Below are positions 21,745 through 33,555 of a stretch of 64,000 nt of DNA, piece by piece. The position numbers and the translations under genes were made by a program. This stretch comes from Rehmannia glutinosa (Eukaryota; Streptophyta; Magnoliopsida; Lamiales; Orobanchaceae). The notes under the pieces are model-generated. The model made no database searches. It saw nothing but the letters and a program-made list of their open reading frames with translations, and was not told where the DNA came from. Position 1 is the first letter of the stretch. Each line of letters begins with the position of its first letter. Location of the stretch: contig CM071930.1 of the NCBI GenBank assembly GCA_016081115.2, forward strand, positions 8,599,419 through 8,663,418, given 5' to 3'.

Positions 21745-21997
21745 TTAGTTATGAATGTTTGGATACTTAGCTATGATCTCTTCCTCTCTCTCCCAAGTAG
21801 CATCTTCCCTACCATGTCGGCTCCACTGTACTAATACTAGGGGTACTTCTCGATTTCTCAACTTATGTACTTTCTTTCCCAAAATAGTGGCAGGGCTCTC
21901 CTCATAAGCAAGGTTATTACTGACATCAAGTTCCTCATGGTTAATGATGTGACTTGGGTCGGCAATGTACTTCCTAAGAATTGATATGTGAAACACG
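21745..21997 (-). pseudogene. element G integrase C-terminal end (chromovirus type)
   Basis: About 83 codons: VFHISILRKYIADPSHIIN, then LVLVQWSRHGREDATWE and REEEIIAKYPNI, the tail that follows the gypsy integrase and resembles a chromodomain-like module used for target choice. Element B cut the gene just upstream. The upstream part resumes at 30006 (reading ALPPELAAVHNV on the minus strand) and joins in frame once B and one TSD copy are removed. Confidence 0.8.
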
Positions 21998-23477
21998 TGT
22001 AAGTCCAAGCGGCTACGATAATCTAGAGGGGGGTGAATAGATTATCTCCATCTTTTCGATTTCGCCCTCTTTTTATAATCGAATGCTCAAACACAATAAT
22101 AAAGGTGTGGAATGTAAACAACACACGTCGATTTAAAGAGGTTCAACCCACCTAGGGCCTAATCCTCTACCACCCCAAAGATATCCTGGGATGGATTTCA
22201 AAAGAAAAAGAATTTTATTAATTACCAAAATTAATACAAATTCAACTTACAACACCTTGAAGAGCACCACACTCTTCTTCAACACCACCTTTAGATATTA
22301 CCACAATCTCCCTTTGAAGATTACCACAATCTTCCTTCAACGGCACCTTGTGAAGATTACCACAATCTTCAACCTTGAAGAATACCAAATTCTTCAACAC
22401 CTCAATAAGAAGATCACCACAATCTTCTTCACCTATCACCTAGATCATCCAAGTGTGTTCTTACCACAAGAACACTCACAAGAATATCTTGTGTTTGAAT
22501 GATAACCAAAAATCAAGATTACAACTCAATAATGAATAATACAATTTGAGTGCAAGGTGTAATCAAGAATAGCCTAGACCTCAAGGATGTGAAAGTGATA
22601 AGCTAGGCAAATTTACAACAAGAATAATAACAATGAAAGACCAAGTATTTGCTTGAAGTGTATCTTGTTGTGTTGTATCTCAATTGTTGTATTGGTTGCT
22701 CCAAAACTTCCTCTATTTATAGGAGATGATTGATCAAGCATAGGCTCTCTCTTGGGGATTGAAAATCTATAGAAAAATACAATTAAAATCAAGAATATAG
22801 CTGTTAGAAATCAATCCCACAATTTAAGGAAATGTGTCTGTGTCAAACGGTCATATTTTTGTCATCAATACAGGCGACCGGTGCACGAAATAAGAGAAAT
22901 AAGAACACTTTGAAAAATCAACAGGCGGCCAGTCGTCGACATAGGCCACCGGTCGACCCCTGTCTCAACTTTGTCCCCCTAACATAAAAAGACGAAGAGG
23001 TTTGTTCGTTTTCAAAACAAAACATGCAGTCTTTACCGACGGCCGATCGACGACCAGGCCGGTCGACGCCCTACGGCGGCCGACCGCTACTGCTTTTTAC
23101 CTCCGTCTCATTTTCTATTTCTAAAAACATCTTGGTACGGGTTGCCCTATGGGGAGCGGCCGGTCGATTACGAGGCATAAATGTTGTCCAATTTTAGTCG
23201 AAAATAAAACTCAAGAAATACTCCGAAAATTTAGTAAAAACATTTTAAACCGATCGAGTATTTAGACAACATTTAGGAACCTTGTTTTAGAGAAAAATCC
23301 ATTGATATAAAATCATTAAAAGTGTTGTCCATTATTATCAAAAATAAACTTGAGGAAATACTCCTAAAATATTAAAACCATTTTAAATCATTTAGGAGTA
23401 TTTGGACAACCTTTAAAAACATTGTTTTGGTATAAAAATAAAATCATCAAAATCATGATAAAATCATTTATCAAACA
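21998..23477 (-). repeat. 3' LTR of element B
   Basis: 1480 bp, plus-strand borders TGTAAGTCC...TATCAAACA. It has the same parts as element A's LTR in reverse order. Many GTCGACCGGTCG words are decayed at CpG. Confidence 0.93.
22217..22475 (-). other. hairpin array in the 3' LTR of element B
   Basis: On the minus strand hairpin 1 has arms GTGTTCTT/AAGAACAC, fully paired, where element A has GTGTTCTT/AAGAGCAC with a G-T wobble. The GAAGATT/AATCTTC, GAAGAG/CTCTTC and TATTAATT/AATTAATA hairpins are kept, the first two with loop GTGGT. Confidence 0.8.
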
Positions 23478-25190
23478 ATCTCCCCCTTTTTGATGATTAC
23501 AAACCAAAACAATTTTAACGATGTCGATTTTGAAGACAAAACATTTTTAAAAGTAAAAAGGAACTTTCCGTTGTGAGCGACAACATTCCACACAATATAA
23601 TCACAATGATGGGAGTAGAGATATTCAAACACATATAGCAAATGCTCCCCTATCAACATGCACAACAAGAGTTATATAGAAGCAACTTAAACATAAGCTA
23701 AAATATTAGCTTTTCGATATTGAGCTTAAGTATCAAAAACTTTAAAGCTCCCCTTGTCAAAGATACATCATTAGAACCGTATATAAGTCCATACTACAAC
23801 CAATGGACCATGATTCAAACACATATAGCAAATGCTCCCCCTATCAACATGCACAACAAGAGTTATATAGAAGCAACTTAAACATAAGCTAAAATATTAG
23901 CTTTTCGATATTGAGCTTAAGTATCAAAACTTAAAAGCTCCCCTGTCAAAGATACATCATTAGAACCATATATAAGTCCATACTACAACCAAGGGACCAT
24001 GATTCATACATAACCATAATGCACCAAGTGGACTAAATATGATCCACAACTTATGGCTTTATGAAGCCATAGCTTATAGCTTCTTTTCGTTAAGCTTATC
24101 TTAGCTTTTATGAGCTAATGAGCTTATAACCTGTTTCTCCCCTTTGGAATCATCAAAAAGAATGTTAGCACGATAAATACATCATATATTCATATCAAAG
24201 TGCGCAACAAAACCGATGTATCGAGCTATTTGAGCATTGAAGCTTATAAACCAAATAGGAGGGAAAAGTCGAATCATACGACTTGTAGAGGTTTATGAAA
24301 ACTCATTTGATAAGCAAAACATGATCTCTATAAATGTATAAGACTTTTGAAATCGAGAGAAACATGTAGGTGATGAATTTTTCATTGAAACATTTTATCG
24401 ATCACTTGGCGTCAATAATTGAGAAAGATATATATAGCCCTTGTAAATGAAATCAAGCCAAGTTTTTCATCACCAAATGCAATTTAACAAATGTCAATCA
24501 TCAACAATCAATAAGCTCATCACAAAAATATATGAATTGCATTAAGAAAAATACATATAAGCCCAAACTCGAGGTTCAACCCAATTGAGCTAAAGAGAGT
24601 GAAATTCTTACCATTCGATCGGTAAAGACGAGCAATGATGATGATAATCGAGCTAGATAATCCCCAAACTATGTAATACATGCAACCAAACACATTTGAA
24701 GTGAAATGTGTGTGCAAATGTCAAAGGGGACGAAATAGAGAAGAAAAAGGCCAAAATGCCAAATTCTGGAAACAGAAAGCAATATATCCGAAAACACGAA
24801 GGGCGACCGGTTGGAGGTCAACCGACCGGTCGGAGGCTAGGGCGACGGCGACCTCGGCCCAGGCTTGACCACGCTTCTTTCTGTTTTGCGAAGTTTGATC
24901 CAAAAATCCGATTTTCACCCATAAGTTTTAAAAGCGTGCAAAATGCAAACGAAGACCTTATTCAATATACATTATGTTATAATCAAGCTCGAAATGAGGT
25001 AAAATACTCGGCGGTTAAAAAAAAAATCGCGAGTTATCCTTGAGACGGAATTAAACACATCTCAAGTTTTTGTTAAAAATCACAATCCCTTAAAAAATAT
25101 ATCGAATCTCAATATGTTTAGTTCGATTATGACGAACCAAATTTTGAATACGAATAACCGTATAATAGATACCGAACTTGTTATCCCGAA
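23478..25190 (-). other. 3' noncoding region of element B
   Basis: Begins with the purine tract (minus strand AAAAAGGGGGAGAT) beside the LTR. It contains further CTCCCC tracts at 23645, 23748, 23836 and 23938, a tandem duplication (separate entry), and a CG-rich patch at 24801-24845 with CGACCGGTTGG and CCGACCGGTCGG. No gene is seen. Confidence 0.7.
23623..24003. repeat. 190-bp tandem duplication in element B
   Basis: ATTCAAACACATATAGCAAA through CCATACTACAACCAA is repeated at 23623 and 23813 with few changes. Each copy carries two purine tracts (CTCCCC on the plus strand). Confidence 0.9.
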
Positions 25191-26230
25191 AAAATAAGAA
25201 CGTTCTAAAGCTTTGGATACAATAAGTCATAAGAAGAAGTGCCTTTCAAATATTTGAAAATTTCTTTTATGGCACTTTTAATGAGATTCGTTGGGATAAT
25301 TTTTGAAGTCGAGGATATAGACATAAGGTATATGGAATGTCGAGTCTATAGGAATAATACAAGAAGACATACCTCGAATTTGTTTGTCAACCGACATGCC
25401 TTTCTCAACCTTTGTCAATCTTTAGCCATAGAGGTTGAGATAGTTCTTCTTTCTTCAATGCTTAACTCCTTCAAGAGTTCTTTTGAAATATAACCATCTT
25501 CTTGGCATTGAATAATTTGAAGTCCAAGCAATAAATTGAGCTCCCCCATCATGCTCATCTCGAGTTCACCTAGTATCAACTTAGAAAAATATCTTGCACA
25601 AATATTCATTAGTAGCACCAAAAATATTCTCATAAATATGCACAAGTTTACAATCTTGCCCTTTTTAAAAAAACAAAGAGAGTAGTATCAACTTTACCTC
25701 TTGTAAAATCATTTAGCAAAAATAGCTAAGTCTATCATACCATACATGGGGTACTTGTTTTAAACCATACAAGGCCTTTTATAAAAATCATTTGGCCTAT
25801 AAAAATTTAAAGCCCCGGAGGTTGTTTTACATAGACTTCTTCTTGAATAAAACCATTGAGAAAATTGGATTTAACATCCATTTGGTAAAACTTGAAATTT
25901 TCTTAAAACAAGAATGGGCAAGTAAAATGCAAATAGCTACTAAATGTGCTATGAGTGCAAATGTTACATCAAAATCAATTACCTTCTTCTTGAAAATACC
26001 TTCGAGCTACTAACCTTGCCTTTAGTTCGACCAATGTTGCCTTGGTCATCGAGTTTGTTCCTAATACCCTTTTTGTCTACTTCATTACTATCATCATAGG
26101 GCATCCAATTGGTCTAAGGTGTTCACAATAGAACATTTACATCCAAATGTTTTGAGGTAACAATATTTGGAGTACTTCGTTTCTCATTTACACAACTAAA
26201 CAAACTCATTAATGGCATCGCTTATATAAG
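25190..26230 (-). pseudogene. corrupted copia pol fragment in element B
   Basis: The minus strand at 25645-25415 keeps the RT stretch MSMMGELNLLLGLQIIQC, matching MSMMGKLNFFLGLQIKQC of element C (61768-61010). Around 25790-26030 remnants of the 5' RT part can be followed against C's ARLVAQGYFQEEGIDYDETF segment, with many stops and shifts. Integrase is reduced to traces. It cannot supply enzymes. Confidence 0.65.
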
Positions 26231-27353
26231 CAAGAAAAAATAGCCCAAGTGTAAAAACATGCTTCAATCATCAATCACAAAATATCTTACAAAAGAGCAT
26301 AGTAGGAATAGACACTATATATATATATATAGATCATGAAGCACATACTATGCATTTAGAATATCATCAAGAGTCTAATAAATCATGCAAGTTCAAATAA
26401 GCTTAAGAAAACTACAAAAGGTCTCTTTTGAAATTTGAGAATCCGATAGCATATAATTGAGACCTCATTTAAAAGAAGTATTTGAACAAAAGTTGACAAA
26501 GCAAATATGTGCAATCAAATATCGAATAGTGCCTTTCAAAAAATCTAAAAATCCTCTTAATGGCATTTGTATGAAATACTATGAAAAACAAGCACATAGG
26601 CACATGGCAATACATATATCGAGTCTATAAGAGTAAGAATAACACAAGTAAACGTCTTCGATAATTTATGCCTTTTCTTGACAAATAATGACGAAAATGG
26701 CCATTTGTGAAAATATGTAAATCCTACACAATTCTTAAAACAAATCTAGCACAAATCATAATGATAAAAGTGTAGGCTAAGAGATATCACAAGTAAGCTC
26801 ATGCCATAAAAATCCATAAGAGATGATAACATACTATAGTTTTCAAAAATGCACAAGAGTTTTAAAAACATCATATAAGGTCTTTTTTTTTTTGAAAAAA
26901 ATTTAAAAGCACAAATATATATTGAAGACCTTAATTAAAAAAATAAATACTTGAAAACTCATTTTGCAATAAAGACACAAATAAAAGCATGCATAATAAC
27001 AAAATAAAATGCATAATTAAATAGGAGATACAAGTTACCAATTACGCCATTTCCATGGGTTGTGCCGTTCCCATTGTTGATGATATCTTCCCTTTGAGAA
27101 GTCACTTTGTTGATGATGACTTCTTTGATTACTCCATTTCCAAAGTTTGTTGCCTTCCCATTGTTGAAAGTCTCTTCTTCTTTGAAAATCATCTTGTTGA
27201 TGATGTCTTTGCCATTTTCAAGGATTGTGTTCTTCCCATTTTTGATTGTACCCTCTTCTTGGAAATTGGCTTTGTTGAGAATAGTTTCTCCTTCTTTGAT
27301 CGAATGAAACGGTCATTTGATGCCTTCTTGGCGGTATGAATTTTCTTCGATCA
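26231..27353 (-). other. element B interior between gag and pol remnant
   Basis: About 26231-26950 is AT-rich noncoding. About 26959-27340 is the basic Gln/Arg/Trp tail of gag (frame-shifted relative to 27354-28484; compare element A at 12744-13048). There is no other gene. Confidence 0.55.
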
Positions 27354-28484
27354 TTATTTCACGGTACCTAATATGACATTGTTTTGTGGTACCCTCATGT
27401 GTTTGGGTCCTTTGGGATTAGTCTTGAGACTTTTAGGTCTCCAACAATAATTAGAGCTATTTCTAGCCCGACAAGTATTTACCGTATGACCCTTTTTTAC
27501 CGCAATAAAAGCATGTAATAATTCTAGGAGCATAATGACCAACGTGCTTAGAGACTTGATTCTTTTTCATGTGATTGACACCCTTAGGCTTATGATCAAG
27601 TTCTAGTTTCAATTATTACAACAACCAACAATATTGGTCATTCTATCGGCACTCAAGTTGGATTTAGATAAATCGTTTTTCAAGCAATTTATATCCTCAA
27701 CAAGAGTACTATTTTCTTTCTCAAGGTTTCTAACCTTGTCAAGAGTGGTGGTGTGAGCACATGATAGTGATTCATAGGAAGTAAATAAACTATCCTTATC
27801 ATTTTTTAAAACAATGAATTCCTTTTTCAAATTTTTGTATTTAACAAGTAAGTTTTGGAATTCATCTTGTAGCTCATCATAATCATTTTGCAAATCACTA
27901 TATTCATTTTGCAATTCATTGTCATAAGAAGTAGAGGGTTTAGAACTTAGCTCGTTTTCTTCTTCGATGCCCATGAGGCATTGTTCAACTTGTTCATCAT
28001 GGGAGGTTGTAGAAGGCTTATCCCATGTTGTTGGATTTGATGTTGTATACATTTGTGAAGTAGATGCTTTTGAGTTGCTCCTTTCATTTGCATATACTTC
28101 ATAGATGGCTTCTAATTTTTGTCATACTTCATGTGCCGATCGAATACCTACAACATGATCAAATTCCAAAGTGGTAAGTGAACAATGTAAAATATTAAGA
28201 GCTTTACCATTTAAGGAGATGATTTTCTTCTCTTCATCATTGAGCTTTTTGAAGCCTTTTGAGGTGTGTGGTGTATCTTTCATCGGAATGGATTCTCCAT
28301 TAATGATGGTGTTCCAAATGTCGAACCCGCAACTTTGTAAATAGCATTCCATTCTTTCTTTCCAAAATATAAATTTTTTGGAATCAAACCGAGGTGGCTT
28401 GGTGGTGGAGGTGCCGGAAAGATGAGCTTCGTTAGAGTCCGACGATCGTTTCTCTTCACTCGCGATGTGAAACGAGCTTGCCAA
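27354..28484 (-). pseudogene. copia-type gag of element B
   Basis: Starts MASSFHIASEEKRSSDSNEA. The core (FWKERMECYLQSCGFDIWNT, HEV) runs to 28122, where the expected Trp codon is missing, as in element A. The frame then resumes in a coiled coil (YSDLQNDYDELQDEFQNLL) at 28052-27609. A zinc-knuckle remnant (KKGHTVNTC; the first CxxC lies in another frame) is at about 27500. Similar disruption at the same Trp in A and B suggests they descend from an already stopped copy or from copies using read-through. Intact part about 120 + 147 codons. Confidence 0.75.
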
Positions 28485-28490
28485 AGAGTT

Positions 28491-28503
28491 TGGCTCGATA
28501 CCA
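28491..28503 (-). promoter_or_regulatory. primer-binding site of element B
   Basis: The minus strand reads TGGTATCGAGCCA two bases after the 5' LTR, complementary to the 3' end of initiator tRNA-Met apart from one base. It fixes the minus orientation. Confidence 0.88.
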
Positions 28504-28505
28504 CT

Positions 28506-30000
28506 TGTAAGTCCAATCGGCTACGATAATCTAGAGGGGGGTGAATAGATTATCTCCATCTTTTCGATTTCGCCCTCTTTTTATAATCGAATGCTCAAAC
28601 ACAATAATAAAGGTGCGGAATGTAAACAACACACGTCGATTTAAAGAGGTTCAACCCACTAGGGCCTAATCCTCTACCACCCCAAAGATATCCAGGGATG
28701 GATTTCAAAAAGAAAAAGAATTTTATTAATTACCAAAATTAATACAAATTCAACTTACAACACCTTGAAGAGCACCACACTCTTCTTCAACACCACCTTT
28801 AGATATTACCACAATCTCCCTTTGAAGATTACCACAATCTTCCTTCAACGGCACCTTGTGAAGATTACCACAATCTTCAACCTTGAAGAATACAAAATTC
28901 TTCAACACCTCAATAAGAAGATCACCACAATCTTCTTCACCTATCACCTAGATCATCCAAGTGTGTTCTTACCACAAGAACACTCACAAGGATATCTTGT
29001 GTTTGAATGATAACCAAAAATCAAGATTACAACTCAATAATGAATAATACAATTTGAGTGCAAGGTGTAATCAAGAATAGCCTAGACCTCAAGGATGTGA
29101 AAGTGATAAGCTAGGCAAATTTACAACAAGAATAATAACAATGAAAGACCAAGTATTTGCTTGAAGTGTATCTTGTTGTGTTGTATCTCAATTGTTGTAT
29201 TGGTTGCTCTAAAACTTCCTCTATTTATAGGAGATGATTGATCAAGCATAGGCTCCTCTTGGGGATTGAAAATCTACAGAAAAATACAATTAAAATCAAG
29301 AATATAGCTGTTAGAAATCAATCCCACAATTTAAGGAAATGTGCTGTTTGTCAAACGGTCATATTTTCTTTGTCAATACACGGCGACCAGGTCGCACGAA
29401 AATAAGAGAAATAAGAACACTTTGAAAAAATCAACAGGCGGCCCAGTCGACATAGGCTTCGGCAAATCGACCGACTGTCTCAACCTGGTCCCCCTAACAT
29501 AAAAAAATGAAGAGGTTTGTTCTGTTTCAAAACAAAACATGCAGCAGTCTGCGACCATCGGCCAGAGTCGGCCGACCGACCGATCGGCCCGAACGCCGAC
29601 GGCCGTCGACCTGTTTTACCTCCGTCTCATTTTCTGTTTCTAAAAACATCTTCAGGTACGGGTTGCCCTATAGGGCGATCGGTCGACCACGAGACAGAAA
29701 TGTTGTCCAATTTTAGTCGAAAATAAAACTCAAGAAATACTCCGAAAATTTAGTAAAAACATTTTAAACCGATCGAGAGTATTTAGACAACATTTAGGAA
29801 CCTTGTTTTAGAGAAAAAATCCATTGATATAAAATCATTAAAAGTGTTGTCCATTATTATCAAAAATAAACTTGAGGAAATACTCCGGAAAATATTAAAA
29901 CCATTTTAAATCATTTAGGAGTATTTGGACAACCTTTAAAAACATTGTTTTGGTATAAAAACAAAATCATCAAAATCATGATAAAATCATTTATCAAACA
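28506..30000 (-). repeat. 5' LTR of element B
   Basis: 1495 bp with the same features as the left copy and scattered differences, mostly in CG-rich words. Confidence 0.93.
28724..28983 (-). other. hairpin array in the 5' LTR of element B
   Basis: Same series as the left LTR. Arms GTGTTCTT/AAGAACAC (loop GTGGT), GAAGAT/ATCTTC, GAAGAAT/ATTCTTC (loop TTTGT), two GAAGATT/AATCTTC, a weakened sixth, GAAGAG/CTCTTC and TATTAATT/AATTAATA. Confidence 0.8.
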
Positions 30001-30005
30001 ACACG

Positions 30006-31050
30006 TTATGTACTGCTGCAAGTTCTGGAGGTAGTGCCAACCGGTAAATGACATCTCCTATCCTATCCAAAATTTCAAATGGTCCAATATACCTTGTCTC
30101 AACTTCCCTTTCTTCCCAAAACGAACAACTCCTTTCAAGGGTGCAACCTTAAGAAATACTTTGTCATTTACTTCAAATTGTAAGTTCTTCCTTCTTCATC
30201 GGCATAACTTTTTTTTCTTGTCTTTGTGTCGCTTTAATTCTATCTCGAATCTTAGCAATCACTCCAATCGCTTTTCTCTCAATAATCTCCTAGGTCCAAA
30301 AATCCTACGTTCACCAACTTCATCCCAATTAGTGGTGATGATCGCACTTTCTTCCATACAATGCTTCATATGGTGCCATCTTGATAGTAGCGATAAATCG
30401 TTATTGTAAGCAAATTCCACAAGTGGTAGATATGTCTCCCAACTTCCATCAAGATCCAACACAACCTGCTTACGAGCATGTCTTCCAATGTCCGAATTGT
30501 TCTTTCTCGATCGACCATCCATTTGCGGATGATATGCGGTCTTAAACTTAAGCTTTGTCTTCATAGCGCATGCGACTTTCCCAAAATTTTGATGTGAAAC
30601 GAGGATCACGATCGATCTACAATGGATACGGCACTCCATGAAGGCTAACAATCTTTTCAATGTAAAGTCGAGCAAAACGATCCATAGTGAAAGTCATCCT
30701 TACCGATATAAAAATGTGCGCTCTTCGTGAGTTTGTCCATGATAACCCAAATTGCCTCATTTTTTTACGGATCTTGGTAATCCCGTCACGAAATCCATAG
30801 TAATGTGTTCCCATTTCCATTCGGGAATATCCAGGGGTTCAATAATCCGATGGTCTCGATGTTCGGCCTTCACTTGCTGGGCAAATGAGACATCTTTTCA
30901 CAAATTTTCCTATTGTCCGTTTCATATTCCTCCACCGAAAAAATTTCTCTTAAGTCCCTATACATCTTTGTTCCTCCCGGATGAGCGATAAGGTGTATTG
31001 TGAGCTTCATCAAGAATTTCCTTTCTCAAATCCTCATCCTTTGCACGCAT
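30006..31050 (-). pseudogene. element G integrase (broken)
   Basis: The minus strand shows, in several frames, a zinc-binding region (HNTPYRSSG, then SFAQQVKAEHRDHRII), pieces of the DDE core (SWTNSRRAHIF near 30720, SLHGVP near 30625, SHQNFGKVACAM, FKTAYHPQMDGRS, LVEFAYNN) and RRIFGPRRLL. At least six frameshifts or stops are needed to read it, so it is dead. It continues across element B to the C-terminal end at 21997-21745. Confidence 0.75.
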
Positions 31051-31223
31051 AATCTTCCATCATAGACTAGCGTTTCATCCGCGCAATTGCAAATCCCCGA
31101 ATGCTTCCCCGCGAGTACACGCCGCTTCATCTTGTTGAGAAAAATATCATTTTCCGAGCATCCTTTATTCGTTGCCTCAAGGTAGGTTGTACTATTAAGG
31201 ATGAAATCACGACATCCGATCGA

Positions 31224-31541
31224 TTAGGTGGTCTCAAAATTTTCCAACCTTAAATTGGAAAAGTCTCTTAATATTGATTCTTCTTGTGTGAGCAAAGTTG
31301 CAATCTGTCCGTTGTTCTTTCTACTGAGTGCATCTGCCACAACATTTGCCTTTCCAGGGTGATATTGAATGGTGCAATCATAATCCTTCACCAATTCTAA
31401 CCACCTCCTCTGACGCATATTCAACTCATTCTGAGTGAATAAGTACTTCAAGCTCTTGTGATCTGTGAAGATCTCACACTTCCCACCATAAAGATGATGA
31501 CGCCAAATCTTTAAGGCGTGAACTACTGCCGCTAGTTCCAA
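31224..31541 (-). pseudogene. element G RNase H
   Basis: MELAAVVHALKIWRHHLYG, FTDHKSLKYLFTQ, RRWLELVKDYD and GKANVVADALSRK are the standard gypsy RNase H core, with the E and D of the active site visible (MELAAVV and TDHKSL). The frame is open for 106 codons but is separated from RT by disrupted sequence at 31542-31858. Confidence 0.85.
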
Positions 31542-31858
31542 GTCATGAGTGGAGTAGTTCTGTTCATGCGTTTTTAACTATCTTGACGCATATGCAATGA
31601 CCTTGCCATTTTGCATTAGCACACATCCTAATCCTAGTTTTGACGCATCTGTATAAATTACAAATCCTTCGGTTCCATCTGGAATTGTCAAAATAGGAGT
31701 TGTTACTAATCTTTGCTTAAGCTCTTGAAAGTTATTTTCACACTGATCGGTCCACACCGAAATTTCTCATTCTTCTTTGTCAAGTGTGTAAGTGGCTTGG
31801 CGATTTTTGAGAAATCCTGGATAAATCTTCTATAATATCCAGCTAACCCTAAGAAACT

Positions 31859-32704
31859 TCACACTTCTCCTACGTTAGTCGGTGCCTTCCAATTCAATAT
31901 TGCCTCCACTTTGGATGGGTCTACTTCAATTCCATTGGCAGTGACAATGTGTCCTAAAAACACAACCCTGTCTAGCCAAAATTCACACTTGCTGAATTTG
32001 GCATAAAGTTTCTCCTGCCGTAACGTTTCTAACACAATGCGGAGATGCTCTTCATGTTGTTCCTTGTCTTGCGAGTATATCAAAATATCATCTATGAAGA
32101 CAATAAAAAACTTATCCAGATAAGGATGGAACACCCTATTCATCAAATCCATAAACACTGCTGGCGCATTCGATAATCCAAAAGGCATAACGGTAAACTC
32201 AAAATGACCATATCTTGTTCTGAATGCTGTTTTAGGAATATCACAATCATTGATCTTCAATTGGTGGTATCCTGATCTCAAGTCAATTTTGGAGAACACA
32301 CTGGCTCCCTTCAATTGACCGAACATATCTTCTATCCTAGGCAAAGGATATTTATTCTTGATAGTCACGGTAGGTTCAAGTCTCGATAATCTATGCACAT
32401 TCTAAAAGATCCATCTTTCTTCTTCACAAATAAGACAGCGCTCCCAGTGAAACACTAGGTCGGATAAATTTCTTATCCAACAAGCCTCGATTTGGATCTT
32501 TAGTTCTTGTAATTCCTTGGGCGCCATTCTGTATGGTGCCTTAGACATTGGTGCCGCTCCTGGCACTAAATCTATGGTGAATTCAACTTGACGATCTGGG
32601 GGAATCCCCGGTAAATCATTGGGGAATACGTCTAAAAATTCCTTAACCACTTTGCTTATCCGTTGCCTTCCTTTCATTCGTCTATTTCCCTTTATGTTCA
32701 CCAA
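31859..32704 (-). pseudogene. element G reverse transcriptase
   Basis: Two frames: 32704-32402 (EFLDVFPNDLPGIPPDRQVE through the PYRMAPKELQELK block) and 32398-31859 (KNKYPLPRIEDMFGQLKGA, SKIDLRSGYHQLKI, VMPFGLSNAPAVF, catalytic FIDDILIYS, LGHIVT). A shift at about 32430 breaks the LLDKGFIRPS-type region between them. All RT blocks are recognisable but not translatable as one protein. Confidence 0.88.
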
Positions 32705-33101
32705 AAATCCTTGGCAATCTCTCTTTCAAGCATTCGATAGCTTTTATTGCTGACACTATCTTTACTCTAGTGTTGGTCTTTGCTCCATGAAAGACAAATC
32801 GATTCCCATTTGATCCTTCAAATTCAATTTCTCTATCATAACATTTAATGGTGGCTCGGTTCTTACTTAACCAATCTATACCCAATATAACATCGAAGTC
32901 TCTCATTTCTAGCACGTCTGGATCGCCTTTCATTTGTTGACCACTAATAGTAAGTTCCACTTCTCTCGCAGTTTTCTTAGTCTTAATAGTTTCTCCTGAG
33001 GGAAAACTTACTTCTAGTTCTTTATTGTTAACTAGCGTAGACTCATTGGGGAGTACATACCTAATTCTAACAACTAAATCCGATTTTTTTTTTCTATTCA
33101 A
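32682..33101 (-). pseudogene. element G aspartic protease region
   Basis: 140 codons: the LEVSFPSGETIKTKKTA strand and FDVILGIDWLSKNRATI, the second half of the gypsy retropepsin. The N-terminal half with the catalytic D-[ST]-G is not seen. The frame begins after a T-rich tract (33087-33122), which probably marks a deletion that also removed gag. Confidence 0.75.
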
Positions 33102-33555
33102 AGATATAATTTTTTTTTTTTTTGTAATCTATCTAAAAGCCAACTAATTGTCAGTCTTATTTCGAGGACTAAGTTCAAAAGTCTAAGTTCATGAAGCATC
33201 AAATGATCTAAATTCAAAGTTCTTTTATTTGTGAAGTTCTTAAAAGCATCACTAGGTTTTCAAGATTTTGTCGTACTAGTTCCATAAAATTCTCATAAAG
33301 TTCTTGTAAAGTTCCTCTAAAGTTCTTCATAAATCATAATCATTCTTATATGAGGAACATGTTCATTTCATAAAATTTCCTTAAAGTAATATGCAATAAT
33401 CAAAGCATTTTACTAAAACATACCTCGGAGCGAGCGTAGGTTCTGGTAGTGTGGTCGTCATTCCCCTTTTTCAGTAATTAAGTTCTTATGAAAAGAAAAT
33501 TTTAAAGAAAAATCATTTCTAGTCTACAGAAACGTAGACCCACTCTGATACCACT
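33102..33555 (-). other. leader of element G, gag deleted
   Basis: Only about 450 bases lie between primer site and protease. They are AT-rich, with several AAGTTCT-like words, and have no gag homology. Full gypsy elements have about 1-1.5 kb of gag here. Confidence 0.7.
33543..33554 (-). promoter_or_regulatory. primer-binding site of element G
   Basis: The minus strand reads TGGTATCAGAGTGGG two bases after the LTR end, matching the 3' end of initiator tRNA-Met. Confidence 0.9.

Larger units (their letters stand above)
21998..30000 (-). mobile_element. LTR retrotransposon B: copia-type, gag with a decayed pol fragment, nested in G
   Basis: Complete 8.0 kb element with TSD ACACG (21993-21997 and 30001-30005), LTRs 21998-23477 and 28506-30000, primer site at 28503-28491, and purine tract beside the left LTR. 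It is in minus orientation and closely related to element A in LTR and gag. Its interior lacks A's second ORF and instead carries a corrupted pol fragment at about 25190-26230. It entered the integrase tail of element G, so it is younger than G, which is younger than the MULE. Confidence 0.93.

Noticed and set aside
22191..22502. ORFs across the LTRs of element B (also 28750-29010, 17447-17671)
   Set aside because: They translate the hairpin array (repeated TTIF/EDCG patterns) and are a by-product of the repeated DNA, not proteins.
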